A stretch of 64,000 nucleotides of DNA from Sphagnum compactum (Eukaryota; Bryophyta; Sphagnopsida; Sphagnales): contig OZ234495.1 in the NCBI GenBank assembly GCA_965153455.1, forward strand, positions 11,466,875 to 11,530,874, read 5' to 3'. Each line of letters opens with the position of its first letter. Positions within the stretch are counted from its first letter, which is position 1. Below, piece after piece: positions 42,604 to 52,854 of the stretch. Below the pieces are notes generated by a model. That model did not search any database, had not been told where the DNA came from, and worked only from the letters and a program-made list of their open reading frames with translations. The translations under genes and the position numbers were made by a program.

Positions 42604-44686
42604 CGTGGACCCGTACAAAGCCGTATGTATCTCATTTGAGAGTTTTTGGTTGCAAAACATTTGCACACATTCCAGATGAAAAGAGAAGCAAATTAGAGTC
42701 CAAATCCATACCTTGTGTGTTTCTAGGGTATTGTGAAGGGACCAAAGCATATCGCTTAATGTGTCTAAAAACCAAAAGGATCATTAAGAGTCGAGATGTT
42801 GTATTCCTTGAAGGGACGGAAGAAGTAGAAGGTGTTCGTGATAAGAGACCCCTTTCAAACCAAATAGAACACCTTGTTGTGGATGAAGTCGATGAACTTG
42901 TGAAGGATGTTAATCCTATATCTTTGAAGGCAAGACCAGCGGAAGACGTGGAAGGTGATGAATCTACAATAAACTCTTCTTCGGAAGAAGAATTTGCTTC
43001 ATCACAAGATGAGGGTTTGAATGAACCACAACAAGATGGACCAAGAGAAAGGCCCCAAAGACAACGTAAGGAGTGGCCTCGTGATTGGTGGGTCGCCACC
43101 AAAGAGGTGGAACGAGCCACCATGGCATTTTCGGAAGAACCCCAAACCGTGGAAGAGGCGTTGAATGGCGCGAAGATGCAAAGAAGTGGGAGATTGCCAT
43201 GCAAGAAGAATACGACTCTCTTCTTGTCAACAACACTTGGTCCTTGGTGCCACTCCCCAAGGGTAGAAAACCCATTTCTTGCAAATGGGTGTTCAAAATC
43301 AAACATGGGGTGGATGGTGAAGTTGAACGGTACAAGGCGAGACTTGTGGCAAGAGGTTTCACCCAAACATTTGGAGTCGATTACAATGAAACTTTTACAC
43401 CCGTTGCAAAGTTTGTGTCAATTCGTTGTATCCTTGCACTAGCGGCCGTTGAAGACATGGAGATTCATCAAATGGACGTCAAATCCGCATTTCTCAACGG
43501 TGACCTTGAAGAGGAGATCTACATGGAGCAACCCGAAGGATTCACACATGAAGGTGAACATCTTGTGTGTAAGCTTCACAAGTCATTGTATGGCTTGAAA
43601 CAATCTCCAAGGGCTTGGAACCAAAAGCTAGACGCTTTCTTGAAAAACATCGAGTTTACGAGAAGTGATGCGGACTTTAGTGTGTATGTTGCGCAAGTCG
43701 AGGATGTGAAATTTTTCATCGTCGTCTACGTCCATGATCTCATCTTGGTGTGCAATAATAAGGACAAGCTTTTGCAAGTGAAGGAAGAACTTTCTCGAAA
43801 GTTCGAAATGAAAGATCTTGGCGATTTGCATTTTTTCCTTGGCATGGAAGTGGAAAGGGATCGTGCACAACGTCTTCTTTACATCAACCAAATTTGGTAT
43901 CTCAAGGAGATTCTCAAACGCTTTCGCATGGAGGATTGCAAAGCCATCGGAGTGCCACTTGATCCCAAGACGAAGTTGAAGAAGAATATGAACAAGGATG
44001 ATGAAATGGTGAAGGTTCCTTATCAACAAGCTGTGGGATTCTTGATGTATGCCATGTTGTGTACTCGACCCGATTTGGCATACCCAATAAGCGTGGTGAG
44101 TCAACACATGGCCAATCCAAGCCTAGAACATTGGATTGCGGTGAAGCGCATTTTTCGATACTTGCAAGGCACATTGCAATTCAAATTACGCTTCGGAGGA
44201 TTATCACCCCAAGATGTGGTCGCATATTGTGATGCGGATTGGGCCGGTGACCTTGAAGATAGGAGATCCACCACAGGGTTTGTATTCATGATGGGAGGTG
44301 GTGCCACTTCGTGGAGTAGCAAACGACAACCCACAATCGCTTTGTCAACGACGGAGGCCGAATACATGACAAGCACACAAGCTACCAAGGAAGCCATATG
44401 GATGACAAAGCTCATGAAAGAATTAGGGTACATGAAAGAGAAGAAGGCGATGGTGATTCGATGTGACAACCAAGGTGCAATATCATTGACAAAGAATCCC
44501 ACGCAACATGCTCGAACAAAGCACATTGATGTTCAGCATCACTTTGTTCGAGAACGAGTTGAAAATGGCGAAGTTACGTTCGAATATCGTTCAACGGAAG
44601 AGATGGTGGCGGATGTGCTCACCGAGGCATTATCGAAAGAACGACATTACAAATTGATAAACATGTTCGGATTAGAAACTTCATAG
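42604..44686 (+). pseudogene. Copia pol (subfamily A): late integrase to RNase H, RT active site YVHD
   Basis: Leader sequence ending GTGTGGAAG is fused to late integrase (GCGTGGACCCGTAC) by a deletion that removes gag, protease and most of integrase. The linker frame is open to about 43168, where two extra bases (GC) shift it. RT and RNase H continue in the frame 43085-44686. The RT catalytic box is YVHD at 43727-43738, so one of the two metal-binding Asp residues is His. RNase H is complete (YCDADWAGD, TTEAEY, RCDNQGA) with the C-terminal MFGLETS. No activity expected. The copy at 62435-63999 shares both the GC insertion and YVHD. Confidence 0.9.
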
Positions 44687-44694
44687 AGTGGGAA

Positions 44695-45159
44695 TGTTAG
44701 AAATACTATTCGTTTCTAATTCCCAATGTTGATGAATGTGTGAAATATTCATCAAAAGGTTGAACACTATTCACATCCTTATAGTAGTTAGGTTAGGTTG
44801 AAAAGTGGTGGCTAGGGTTTTGAAGTGGAGGTTACTTAGGGCTTGGCGGCGGCTAGGGTTTGGGTTTGGCGGCGGCTAGGGTTAGGGTTTGGTGGCGGCT
44901 AGGGTTAGGTGGCGGCTAGGTTAGGGTTAAGAGTTAGTATATAATGGAGTGGTTTTGAGTAGTCTTTCATTCTTTCCTTTCATGGTTTTTGAGTGCATAT
45001 AGAACCTTCAAGCTTTGTTAGTTGTTGCAAGCCATAGTTTTGTGATTGTAGCATTTGAAGCATACAACCTTTGTAATCTTCTTGTTAGTTAATACAATTG
45101 TTCCATTTCATGAACCTTGAAGCTTTCATTTCTTGCTTGTTTTTAAGTTGTTTCCAATA
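44695..45159 (+). repeat. Second LTR of the composite
   Basis: Follows purine tract AGAGTGGGAA; ends TTTCCAATA and is joined directly to RT sequence of the minus-strand element. Its array is shorter than in the first LTR. Confidence 0.9.
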
Positions 45160-47223
45160 CTTGCATCCCACACTCTTGCGATCCTTTGGAAGAGGCACGA
45201 ACTCCCACGTGCCATTGGCCATGAGTGAGCCATACTCCTCTTGCATGGCCGCCTCCCACTTGCTTGCATCCTCTGAACGCATTGCATCACACAAATTCAA
45301 TGGGTCATCAAGACAAGCAACATTAGCACGTTCCACATCTTGTTGGGGTAGGATGTGGTTCTTCCACCATTCTCCAAGCGGTCGTCGCTCCCTCAAGGGG
45401 TACCTACGCTCCTCCGAGGGCTGCCCCTCTTGTTCACCGCTTGTGCTTGCATCTTTAGATGGTGTTGAAGGTGTTGATGAACACCCTGGGGTTGGCAGTG
45501 CCTCTTGATTGCTTAGATCTTCTTTGGCATCACTTGCGCCCTCATCATCATCCACACAAGGCGATTTGGAAGATGTGTCCACAATCACCACATTAGGGGT
45601 CTCATTTCTCCCACTTGGACGCATCTCCAAATCATTGCCGACACTAGTGCTATCCTCCATGAACTCAACATCCCTACACTTGATGATCTTCTTGGATTGC
45701 ACACACATGAGCCTATATGCCTTGGTGCCTTCACAATACCCAAGAAACAAGCATTTTGTGCCCTTTGCATCAAGCTTACCCCTCTTCTCGTCCGGCACCA
45801 TGGCATACGCAATGCATCCAAACACACGCATGTGTGAAATGCAAGGCTTTCTCCCACTCTACGCTTCTTCGGGTGTGATGAACGGCAACGCCTTTGATGG
45901 ACATCGATTCCTTGTGTAGGCCGCATTCACCACTGCTTCCGCCCAAAGTGACTTCTTGAGGTTTTGAGCATGAAGCATGCTCCTCGCCATCTCCACAAGG
46001 GTGCGGTTTGCACGTTCCGCCACTCCGTTTTGTTGAGGCCTATACGGTGTGGAGGTTTCCTTCTCAATGCCGTGTGCCTTCAAGAAGTGCTTGAATTCCT
46101 TGGAAATGTACTCCCCTCCATTGTCCGACCGAAACACCTTGATCTTGTGCTCTGATTGTGTCTCCACAAGTGCCTTGAATTCCTTGAACTTCTCCAAGCA
46201 CTCCCCTTTGGACTTCAACAAGTACACCCACACCTTCCTTGAAAAGTCGTCAATGTACGTCACAAAGTACCTTGCACCACCCAAGGATGTGGTCCTCATG
46301 GGGCCACATACGTCCGAATGCACAATCTCCAAGGGCTTGGTGGCTCGCATCCCTTCATCGCTTGGAAATGGTTTGCGATGTTGTTTTCCCTCAATGCACC
46401 CTTCACAAACAAATGAAGATGTAGGGCAAGGCATGTTTCCAAGGTTCATACCACTCACCATGTTTTGGAGCGCATGCACACCTTTGACGTTTAAATGACC
46501 GAGGCGGCGATGCCAAAGCTCCAATGCACCATCAATTGTTGAAGTTAGCGCCATGTTGGCCACATGCACCTCACACACCTTGGTGAAGGTCACTTGATAC
46601 AAGTTACCTTCGCGTAGCGCTATTGCAATCACCTCTTCGTCAAATGCCCTCACAATGCACTCAGTCATGTTGAATTGCACTTTGCACCCACTTGACAAGA
46701 TTTTGCTCACCGAAAGCAAGTTGGCATGCAATTTTGGCACATGGAGCACGTCCTTGATTCTAATCTTCTTGGTTCGCCCTTTCACCATCACTTCCACAAG
46801 GATGGACCCCATTCCAATTGCCTCAACAATGCTATCATCACCCATATGCACGTTGCGTGTTGGAATTACCTCATATGTGTCAAATGCGGCTCTATGAGAG
46901 GTCATATGCTTGGTGGCTCCCGAATCCATGATCCACTTGCATATGGCCTTGCAATGGTCTCCATCATTTGTTGCAAAGGAATAGTCATCATCCTCCTTGG
47001 CTTTGTTGGCATTCTCCTTCTCCTTGTTGTTGTTCTTGGCCTTGAAGCAAAATCGTGCAATGTGGCCCGGTTTGCCACAATAGTAGCATGTCTTGGTGTC
47101 TTTGCGTGTAGATGTGGTCCCTCCTCTTCCTTGCGTTGACACCATCGCCGCATCGTCACCTTGCGGCTCCTTCTCCCTCCTCTTGGACACTTCATGCATC
47201 AATCGTGCGGTCACAAACTCCAT
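45160..47223 (-). pseudogene. Copia subfamily C late gag, protease, integrase, start of RT
   Basis: Open 47223-45862 then TAG at 45861-45859, where Trp is expected (EEAWSG in siblings). Zinc knuckle CYYCGKPGHIARFC intact; protease MDSGATKHM; integrase HRRLGHLN and CEGCIEGKQHR; catalytic SDVCGPM, RSDNGGEY and GVAERANR. After the stop the frame continues (FGCIAYAMVPDEKR) through the linker to RT residues VGCK, where the second LTR begins. Apart from the TAG, pol is well preserved. Confidence 0.88.
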
Positions 47224-47743
47224 GGCAAGGTTTCCAAGGCGATGATTAGGTACTCGTAGGAGGGTGGCAAGCTCTCAAGCAAGGTCATCACAACATCCTC
47301 ATACCTCACGGGCACCTCCAAACAAGCAAGTTGATCCGCAAGCACCTTGACCTTGTTAATGTGGTCTAGAAGGTCCTCTCCCTCTTGCATCTTGCACGTG
47401 AAGAACTTGCGGCGAATGAAAAGGATGTTGGACAAGCTCCGCGTCTCGTGGATGTTGCAAAGTGTCTTCCATGCCTCCGCGGGTCCCTGCACCTCTTGAT
47501 GTGGTGAAGTTGACTATCCACCAAGTTGATGCCAATGGTGGACATGGCCTTCTTCGCGCGCCGTTGGTACTCCTTGATGACTTTGGGGTCCGCATTGGAT
47601 GGTGGAGCCTCCTCGGACCCGTCGACAATCTCCCAAAGGTCCATGGAGGCCAACACCATCTCCATCTTGAACTTCCAAAGGTTGAAGTTCTCCCCATTGA
47701 ACTTGTCAATGACTTTAGCACTTTCACCCTCAAACGATGCCAT
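47224..47743 (-). pseudogene. Copia subfamily C gag, frameshifted
   Basis: ATG at 47743-47741 gives MASFEGESAKVIDKFNGENF. The frame is lost near 47490 and continues in 47492-47224 (ETRSLSNILFIRRKFF, ACLEVPVRYEDVV). Codons are more GC-rich than in subfamilies A and B. 47744-48296 is the leader, C-rich with recurring CTCAAA and TGCAC motifs in plus view. Confidence 0.82.
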
Positions 47744-48313
47744 TTTGCACTCAAATCCGACCTCTCTACCCACTTATGCGCTCAACCAAATGCTAATTAG
47801 TACTTAATGAACACTCTTACATGCAATTGCCTCAATGCACTCTCAAATGTGCTTCAATCACTCAAATACACACGAATGCACCTCATAAACACACTCTAGT
47901 CCCTAGAAGGCTCAATTGTGTACGAATGCACCTCCAATCACAAAATTTAGCCCTTAATGGCTCCCACTTGCATCAATGCCTCCTCAAACACTCAAAATGC
48001 ACTCAACCAACTCAAATCAAGTGCTCTATGAATCAAATGTGCACAAATACACCTCAATGACTCAAATCAAGACTTACAATGTTGGAATGTGCACACATGC
48101 ACATCCAATGCCTCCAAATACCTCCAAAGAGCACCAATCAAACACTTGTGCACCTCTAAACTCCAAATGGTCTCCAAAACCTCAAAGCTCCTCCAAAGCT
48201 CTTCAAAAGTGCAAACTTGCACATCCAACACACACAAACCCTCAAGATCTCTCTCAATGCACACAAGCAATCAAACCTCTAATCATGCAACTCGCATGTG
48301 TGGGCCCATAACC

Positions 48314-48605
48314 TATTGGAAATTACAAAGGTTATATGCTTCAAATGTTATAATCATATAACTATGGCTTGTAATATCTAACAAGGCTTGAAGCTTCTAT
48401 GTGCACTTAAAAACCATAAAAGAGAGAATGAAAGACTCCTCAAAACCAAACCCTTATATACTATCTATTAACCCTAAAGTAGCCGCCACTTAACCCTAAC
48501 CTAGCCGCCGCCTAACCCTAGCCGCCACCAAACCCTAACCCTAGCCGTCACCAAGCCCTAATCCTAGCCGCCGCCAAACCCTAACCCTAGCCGTCACCAA
48601 GCCCT
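48314..48605 (-). repeat. Partial copia LTR of the subfamily C element
   Basis: TATTGGAAAT at the primer-site side with a short internal deletion, then CCGCC/CCCTAA units to AAGCCCT; the outer ~190 bp is missing. Confidence 0.85.
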
Positions 48606-48719
48606 CTCAAATCTACCTATGTCTTTGATTGCTTGCTGTTACACTATCTACCACATTGTTTCTACTATCTACCCCACACCATTATCTATGTTTCTAACAT
48701 CTACATCATAATCTTCAAC
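48606..48719. other. 115-bp unrelated sequence between two LTR parts
   Basis: Contains short repeats of ACTATCTACC/CATCTAC type. It does not match any other element in the window. Origin unknown. Confidence 0.5.
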
Positions 48720-49136
48720 ACTTAGGGCTTGGCGGCGGCTAGGGTTTGGGTTTGGCGGTGGCTAGGGTTAGGGTTTGGTGGCGGCTAGGGTTAGGGTTTG
48801 GTGGCGGCTATGGTTAGGGTTTGGTGGCGGCTAACGTTAGGGTTTGGTGGCGGCTAGAGTTAGGCGGCGGCTAGGTTAGGGTTAAGTGACGGCTACTTTA
48901 GGGTTAGGAGTTAGTATATAATGGAGTGGTTTTGAGTAGTCTTTCATTCTCTCCTTTCATGGTTTTTGAGTGCATATAGAACCTTCAAGCTTTGTTAGTT
49001 GTTGCAAGCCATAGTTTTGTGATTGTAGCATTTGAAGCATACAACCTTTGTAATCTTCTTGTTAGTTAATACAATTGTTCCATTTCATGAACCTTGAAGC
49101 TTTCATTTCTTGCTTGTTTTCAAGTTGTTTCCAATA
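48720..49136 (+). repeat. Third LTR of the composite, 5'-truncated
   Basis: Begins ACTTAGGGCTTGGCGG, lacking the first ~150 bp; ends TTTCCAATA before the target duplication. Confidence 0.9.
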
Positions 49137-50505
49137 ATGGGGAGGTGGAACGCTACAAGGCTAGATTAGTGGCAAGGGGTTTTACCCAAACCTACGAAGT
49201 GGATTACAACGAAACCTTTGCGCCCGTCGCAATGTTTACATCTATTCGTTGTATTCTTGCATTGGCGACCTTGGAAGACATGGAGATCCATCAAATGGAC
49301 GTGAAAACTTCATTTCTCAATGGCGAGCTTGAGGAGGAGATTTACATGCAGCAACCTCAAGGGTTCGTGCACCAAGGAGGTGAACATCTGTGTGTAAGCT
49401 TCACAAATCCTTGTATGGTTTGAAACAATCTCCAAGGGCATGGAATCAAAAGTTAGATGCGTTTTTCAAAAGCATTGCATTTGTGAAGAGTGAAGCCAAT
49501 CTTAGTGTGTATGTAGTGCAAGTGGGAGATGTGAAGTTTTTCATTGCGGTCTATGTGGATGACCTCATTTTGGTTTGCAACGATCAAAACAAACTTTTGC
49601 AAATCAAAGAGGAGTTGAGTTAAAAGTTTGAAATGAAGGACCTTGGAGAGTTGCATTTCTTTTTGGGAATGGAGGTGGAAAGGAATCGTGATGAACGACT
49701 CCTACGCATCAACCAAATCAAATACCTCAAGGAAATATTGAATCGTTTTTGTATGGAGAAATGTAAGCCCATTGGAGTTCCATTCGATCCCAAAGTGAAG
49801 TTACAAAGGAATGCGATTGAAAATGATGAATCGAAGGGATTTCCATATCAACAAGCGGTTGGGTCCTTGATGTATGCCATGTTGTGCACACAACCTGACT
49901 TGGCATACCCAATAAGTGTGTTGAATCAACACATGGCCAACCCTAGCATATTGGATGGTCGTCAAACGAATCTTTCGATATTTGCAAGGTACGTTGCAAA
50001 TGAAATTACAATTCGGTGCAACACCATTCAAGGAAGTGTTTGGATATTATGATGCAGATTGGGGTGGTGATCTTGAAGATAGGAGGTCCACCACAGGGTT
50101 TGTTTTCACGATCGGAGGTGGAGCCATTTCTTGGAGTAGCAAACGACAACTTACAATAATGTTGTCCACCACAGAGGCGGAGTACATGGCGAACACACAA
50201 GCCACAAAACAAGCCATATGGATAACAAAATTGATGATGGATTTAGGATACATGGGGGAGAAGAAAGTGACGGTGATTCGATGTGACAATCAAGGTGCGT
50301 CTCATTGACCAAAAATCCCACTCACCATGCACGAACAAAACACACAAATGTACAACATTATTTTGTTCGAGAACGAGTTGAAAACAGAGAAGTTCGATTT
50401 GAATATTGTCCAACGGAACAAATGGTGGTGGATGTCCCTACTAAGGCATTATCCAAAGAACGATATCATAAGTTAATATCCATGTTCGGATTAGAAACAC
50501 CATAG
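49137..50505 (+). pseudogene. Outer copia: RT and RNase H, continued
   Basis: Resumes with the duplicated ATGGG and reads GEVERYKARLVARGF. One-base loss near 49390 (GEHLCV/VCKLHK), YVDD present at about 49552-49563, TAA at about 49621 (ELS then stop then KFEMKDLG), frameshifts near 49950 and 50300, and a C-terminus MFGLETP ending at 50505. RNase H metal ligands (DADW, TTEAEY) remain. Dead. Confidence 0.87.
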
Positions 50506-50513
50506 AGTGGGAG

Positions 50514-50975
50514 TGTTAGAAATACTATTCGTTTTTCATTCCCAATGTTGATGAATGTGTGAAACATTCATCAAATGGATGAATAGTATTCACATCCTTA
50601 TAATAGTTAGGTTAAGTTAAATAGTGGTAGTTAGGGTTTGGAAATGGAGGCTACCTAAGGCTTGGCGGCGGCTAGGGTTAGGGTTTGGTGGTGGCTAGGG
50701 TTAGGCGGCGGCTAGGTTAGGGTTAAGTGGCGGCTACTTTAGGGTTAGAAGATAGTATATATTGGAGTTGTTTTTGAGGAATCTTTCATTCTCTCCTTTC
50801 ATGGTTTTGAGTGCACATAGAACCTTCAAGCTTTGTTAGTTGTTGCAAGCCATAATTTTGTGATTGTAGCATTTGAAGCATACAACCTTTGTGATCATTG
50901 TTATTTAATACAATTGTTCCATTTCATGAACCTTGAGTGTTTCATTTCTTGTTTGTTTTCAAGTTGTTTCCAATA
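50514..50975 (+). repeat. 3' LTR of the outer copia
   Basis: Follows AGAGTGGGAG; TGTTAGAAATACTATTCG...TTTCCAATA; minisatellite short (about four units). Confidence 0.9.
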
Positions 50976-50981
50976 GTATCA

Positions 50982-51738
50982 AGGGCATTGGCTGAATCAA
51001 TAAATGTATTTGTGTAGTCATCAGAAGTATGGTCGCAATTAGTGGATTTGTCAACACTATCAATATAAATATTAGTATAGTCATTAGATGTATTGGCATA
51101 ATCAATATATATCGACACAATTAGCAAATGTATTGACATAGTCATTAGAAATATTGATACAATCTTTCAATGTATTGGCACAGTCAACAAATGTACTCGG
51201 GAAATATTTCAAAATTATGTCTGCAAGCTGCATCGGATCTCTAGATTGGGTTGCTCTAAAGAAAAACATCTCACTTTTATCAAGCCCTTGACCTGGTCAA
51301 CCACCTTACTTGAAATGAGAATATAATGTCAATTGATTGAAAGCTCAAACATAATCATCCAATGTCGCAACATACAAGTAGGCTCCCCTTTTCCCAAATT
51401 GTTGAAGCCATACATTGTGCACTATCTCTAAAAGGTTGCACATGGGCATGTTTGCAAGCTCTTCTAGAAAGAATTTCTGCAAGGCAAAATAAATGTTTAT
51501 TATGCTATTTTAAAATGTCTACTACCGTAGATGTGAAATTGTTAATAAATATGGGGTGAAAGAAGAGATGTGTGGGAGGGTTGAAAATAATACATGTATC
51601 ATAAATCCTCCCCATTACCTCACACAAAAGTGCCAAAAATTGAGCCAATTCTCTAACTCTTGAAGTCTAGTTGCATCAGCTTCCCTCAAGGAATACCACC
51701 AACATCAAATTGCTGCATACCGAGCATTTGCCTCTTCC
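50982..51738 (-). pseudogene. Decayed coding region ending in heptapeptide repeats
   Basis: Read right to left. A first block (51738 to about 51619) gives LREADATRLQELENWLNFW. Then comes a gap with splice-like borders (GTAATG at 51618, TTGCAG ending at 51477), but the reading phases do not agree. A second block from 51476 is one frame containing LANMPMCNLLEIVHNVWLQQ, then FFFRATQSRDPMQLADIIL, broken by TGA, TAA and TGA at positions consistent with C-to-T changes of CGA, CAA and CGA. It ends in about ten 7-residue repeats of D-[YC]-x-N type, with one frameshift near 51108. The middle faintly recalls a transposase-derived plant protein family; not verified. Confidence 0.5.
50985..51198. repeat. 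21-bp degenerate tandem repeat
   Basis: Units such as ATGTATTGGCATAATCAATA at 51088, 51128 and 51170, with intervening units at half that spacing, about ten in all. The 21-bp period preserves a reading frame on the minus strand (7-residue repeat). Confidence 0.75.
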
Positions 51739-51895
51739 AAAAAAATGGTGAGCAGTATGAACATAGTGAGTAGAAGGTGTATAGGGAGAACGATGTGGAA
51801 TTAGTATAACTATTTTAGGAAGATTAAGGATGCAGAACAATCAATAGATGAGATATGAAACGTTTATTCACAATGATAACATGACATGATTCCAT
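51739..51895. other. Unassigned short gap
   Basis: Nothing recognised. Confidence 0.3.
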
Positions 51896-52849
51896 GTGGT
51901 TATACAAGGGACACAAAAAGTGGTGGTGATGGGTCGTCATAATTTCGAGTATGCGGCGTTAATTAAAAGACAACGAGTAGGTCAAAAAATAAATGCAATG
52001 GGCGAGAAGCTTAAGGATGGAAAAAAAAACGGACTAATCGTCAAAACTTGTTTTCATTTGTTGTTGAAAGTTATGTATGTTTTTGAAGTTTTAAAGTGCA
52101 CAAAAACATGAATGCGGAGAGTGTGATTGAAAAATTGCAAAGAGTAGTAAGGGAAAAGGAAGCGCATAAAAGTGAGCATAGACAAAGACAAGAAAAAGAA
52201 GTGGAATTGTTGAGAAAAAAAGAAATTGAAGAAGAGTTGAAAAGAGCAAATAGTACAAGAATGTTCAACATTCAACCGTTGATAGTAAGGTCATTGCCAC
52301 ATTCACCATCATCTTTAGAGTGTGAAGAAAGCAAAGCGTACAATGAGAAGATGCAATGCACATATGATAATTCAAGATATACATAGAACCAGAACATATG
52401 TAGTTGAATTTTTGCGCAAACGCAAAAGAGGTTGGAGTTCAAATGTGTAAGGAAGAGTAGGAACTACATCAATGGATCTGGTGAACATTCAAGAATTGGA
52501 GGAAGACAAAGGTGTGGAGCAATGATTTGTCAATGCATAAGTAACGCAGAAGGACGTAATGGAAGAAAAAGTATCTACAACGAGAGTGCAACCATCCACA
52601 AAATGGAGATGTTGACAAAAATGCAACCAAGTGCAATGGAGATTGATATGGGTGTGCCAAGTTCTATAGAGGCGAGAAGATGCGCGACCATCATGGACAA
52701 AACCACACTTCTAGACAAAGGTATTCATATTCCATATCCTGATTGATTTATGTGGGTATAAACAAAATAGAACTATGAAAAGCATGTTGAGAGGATAGAG
52801 AATTGGAAGGACATCAGTGAAAAGGAAAAATGGGTTTCTAAAGCAAGGC
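51896..52849 (+). pseudogene. Unrecognised coding relic, left part
   Basis: Open frames at 51896-52111, 52096-52386 and 52432-52746. The second is a strongly charged helix-forming stretch (EKEAHKSEHRQRQEKEVELL), likely coiled coil. The last part, after stops near 52743-52775, reads ENWKDISEKEKWVSKARL up to the solo LTR and continues in the same sense beyond it (YYYVSDELGNIDAKYYAG from 53759). So the solo LTR entered an existing coding sequence. No family recognised; a transposon structural protein is possible. Confidence 0.4.
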
Positions 52850-52854
52850 TTACT

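Larger units (their letters stand above)
45160..48605 (-). mobile_element. Minus-strand copia of a divergent subfamily (C), 3' part missing
   Basis: LTR part 48605-48314, primer site 48313-48297 (GTGTGGGCCCATAACC in plus view), leader, gag and pol to early RT, cut at the second LTR of the composite. LTR and primer site are of the common family type while the proteins differ clearly from subfamilies A and B. Confidence 0.85.
41867..49136 (+). mobile_element. Composite insertion with three plus-strand LTRs, TSD ATGGG
   Basis: ATGGG flanks both ends (41862-41866, 49137-49141). Order: LTR 41867-42399, deleted pol, LTR 44695-45159, then a minus-strand copia of another subfamily (45160-48605), 115 bp of unrelated DNA, and a 5'-truncated LTR 48720-49136. 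The first and last LTRs are near-identical by eye and share the variants CTAACGTTAGGG and GAGTTAGTATATAATGG. Confidence 0.85.
34526..50975 (+). mobile_element. Outer copia element (subfamily B) with two nested insertions
   Basis: Reconstructed from junctions. The 5' LTR (34526-34974 plus 40531-40665) is split by the element at 34975-40530. Then come primer site, leader, a deleted gag-pol, RT interrupted at 41866/49137 by the composite at 41867-49136, RNase H and the 3' LTR 50514-50975. Both insertions have perfect 5-bp target duplications. The outer element itself has no matching flanks: gypsy RNase H on the left, unrelated sequence on the right. Confidence 0.85.

Noticed and set aside
50976-50992. 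GGCATTGG beside the outer copia's right end and before its left end, considered as target duplication
   Set aside because: On the right it starts eight or more bases beyond the LTR end and is too long for this family's 5-bp duplications; probably chance.
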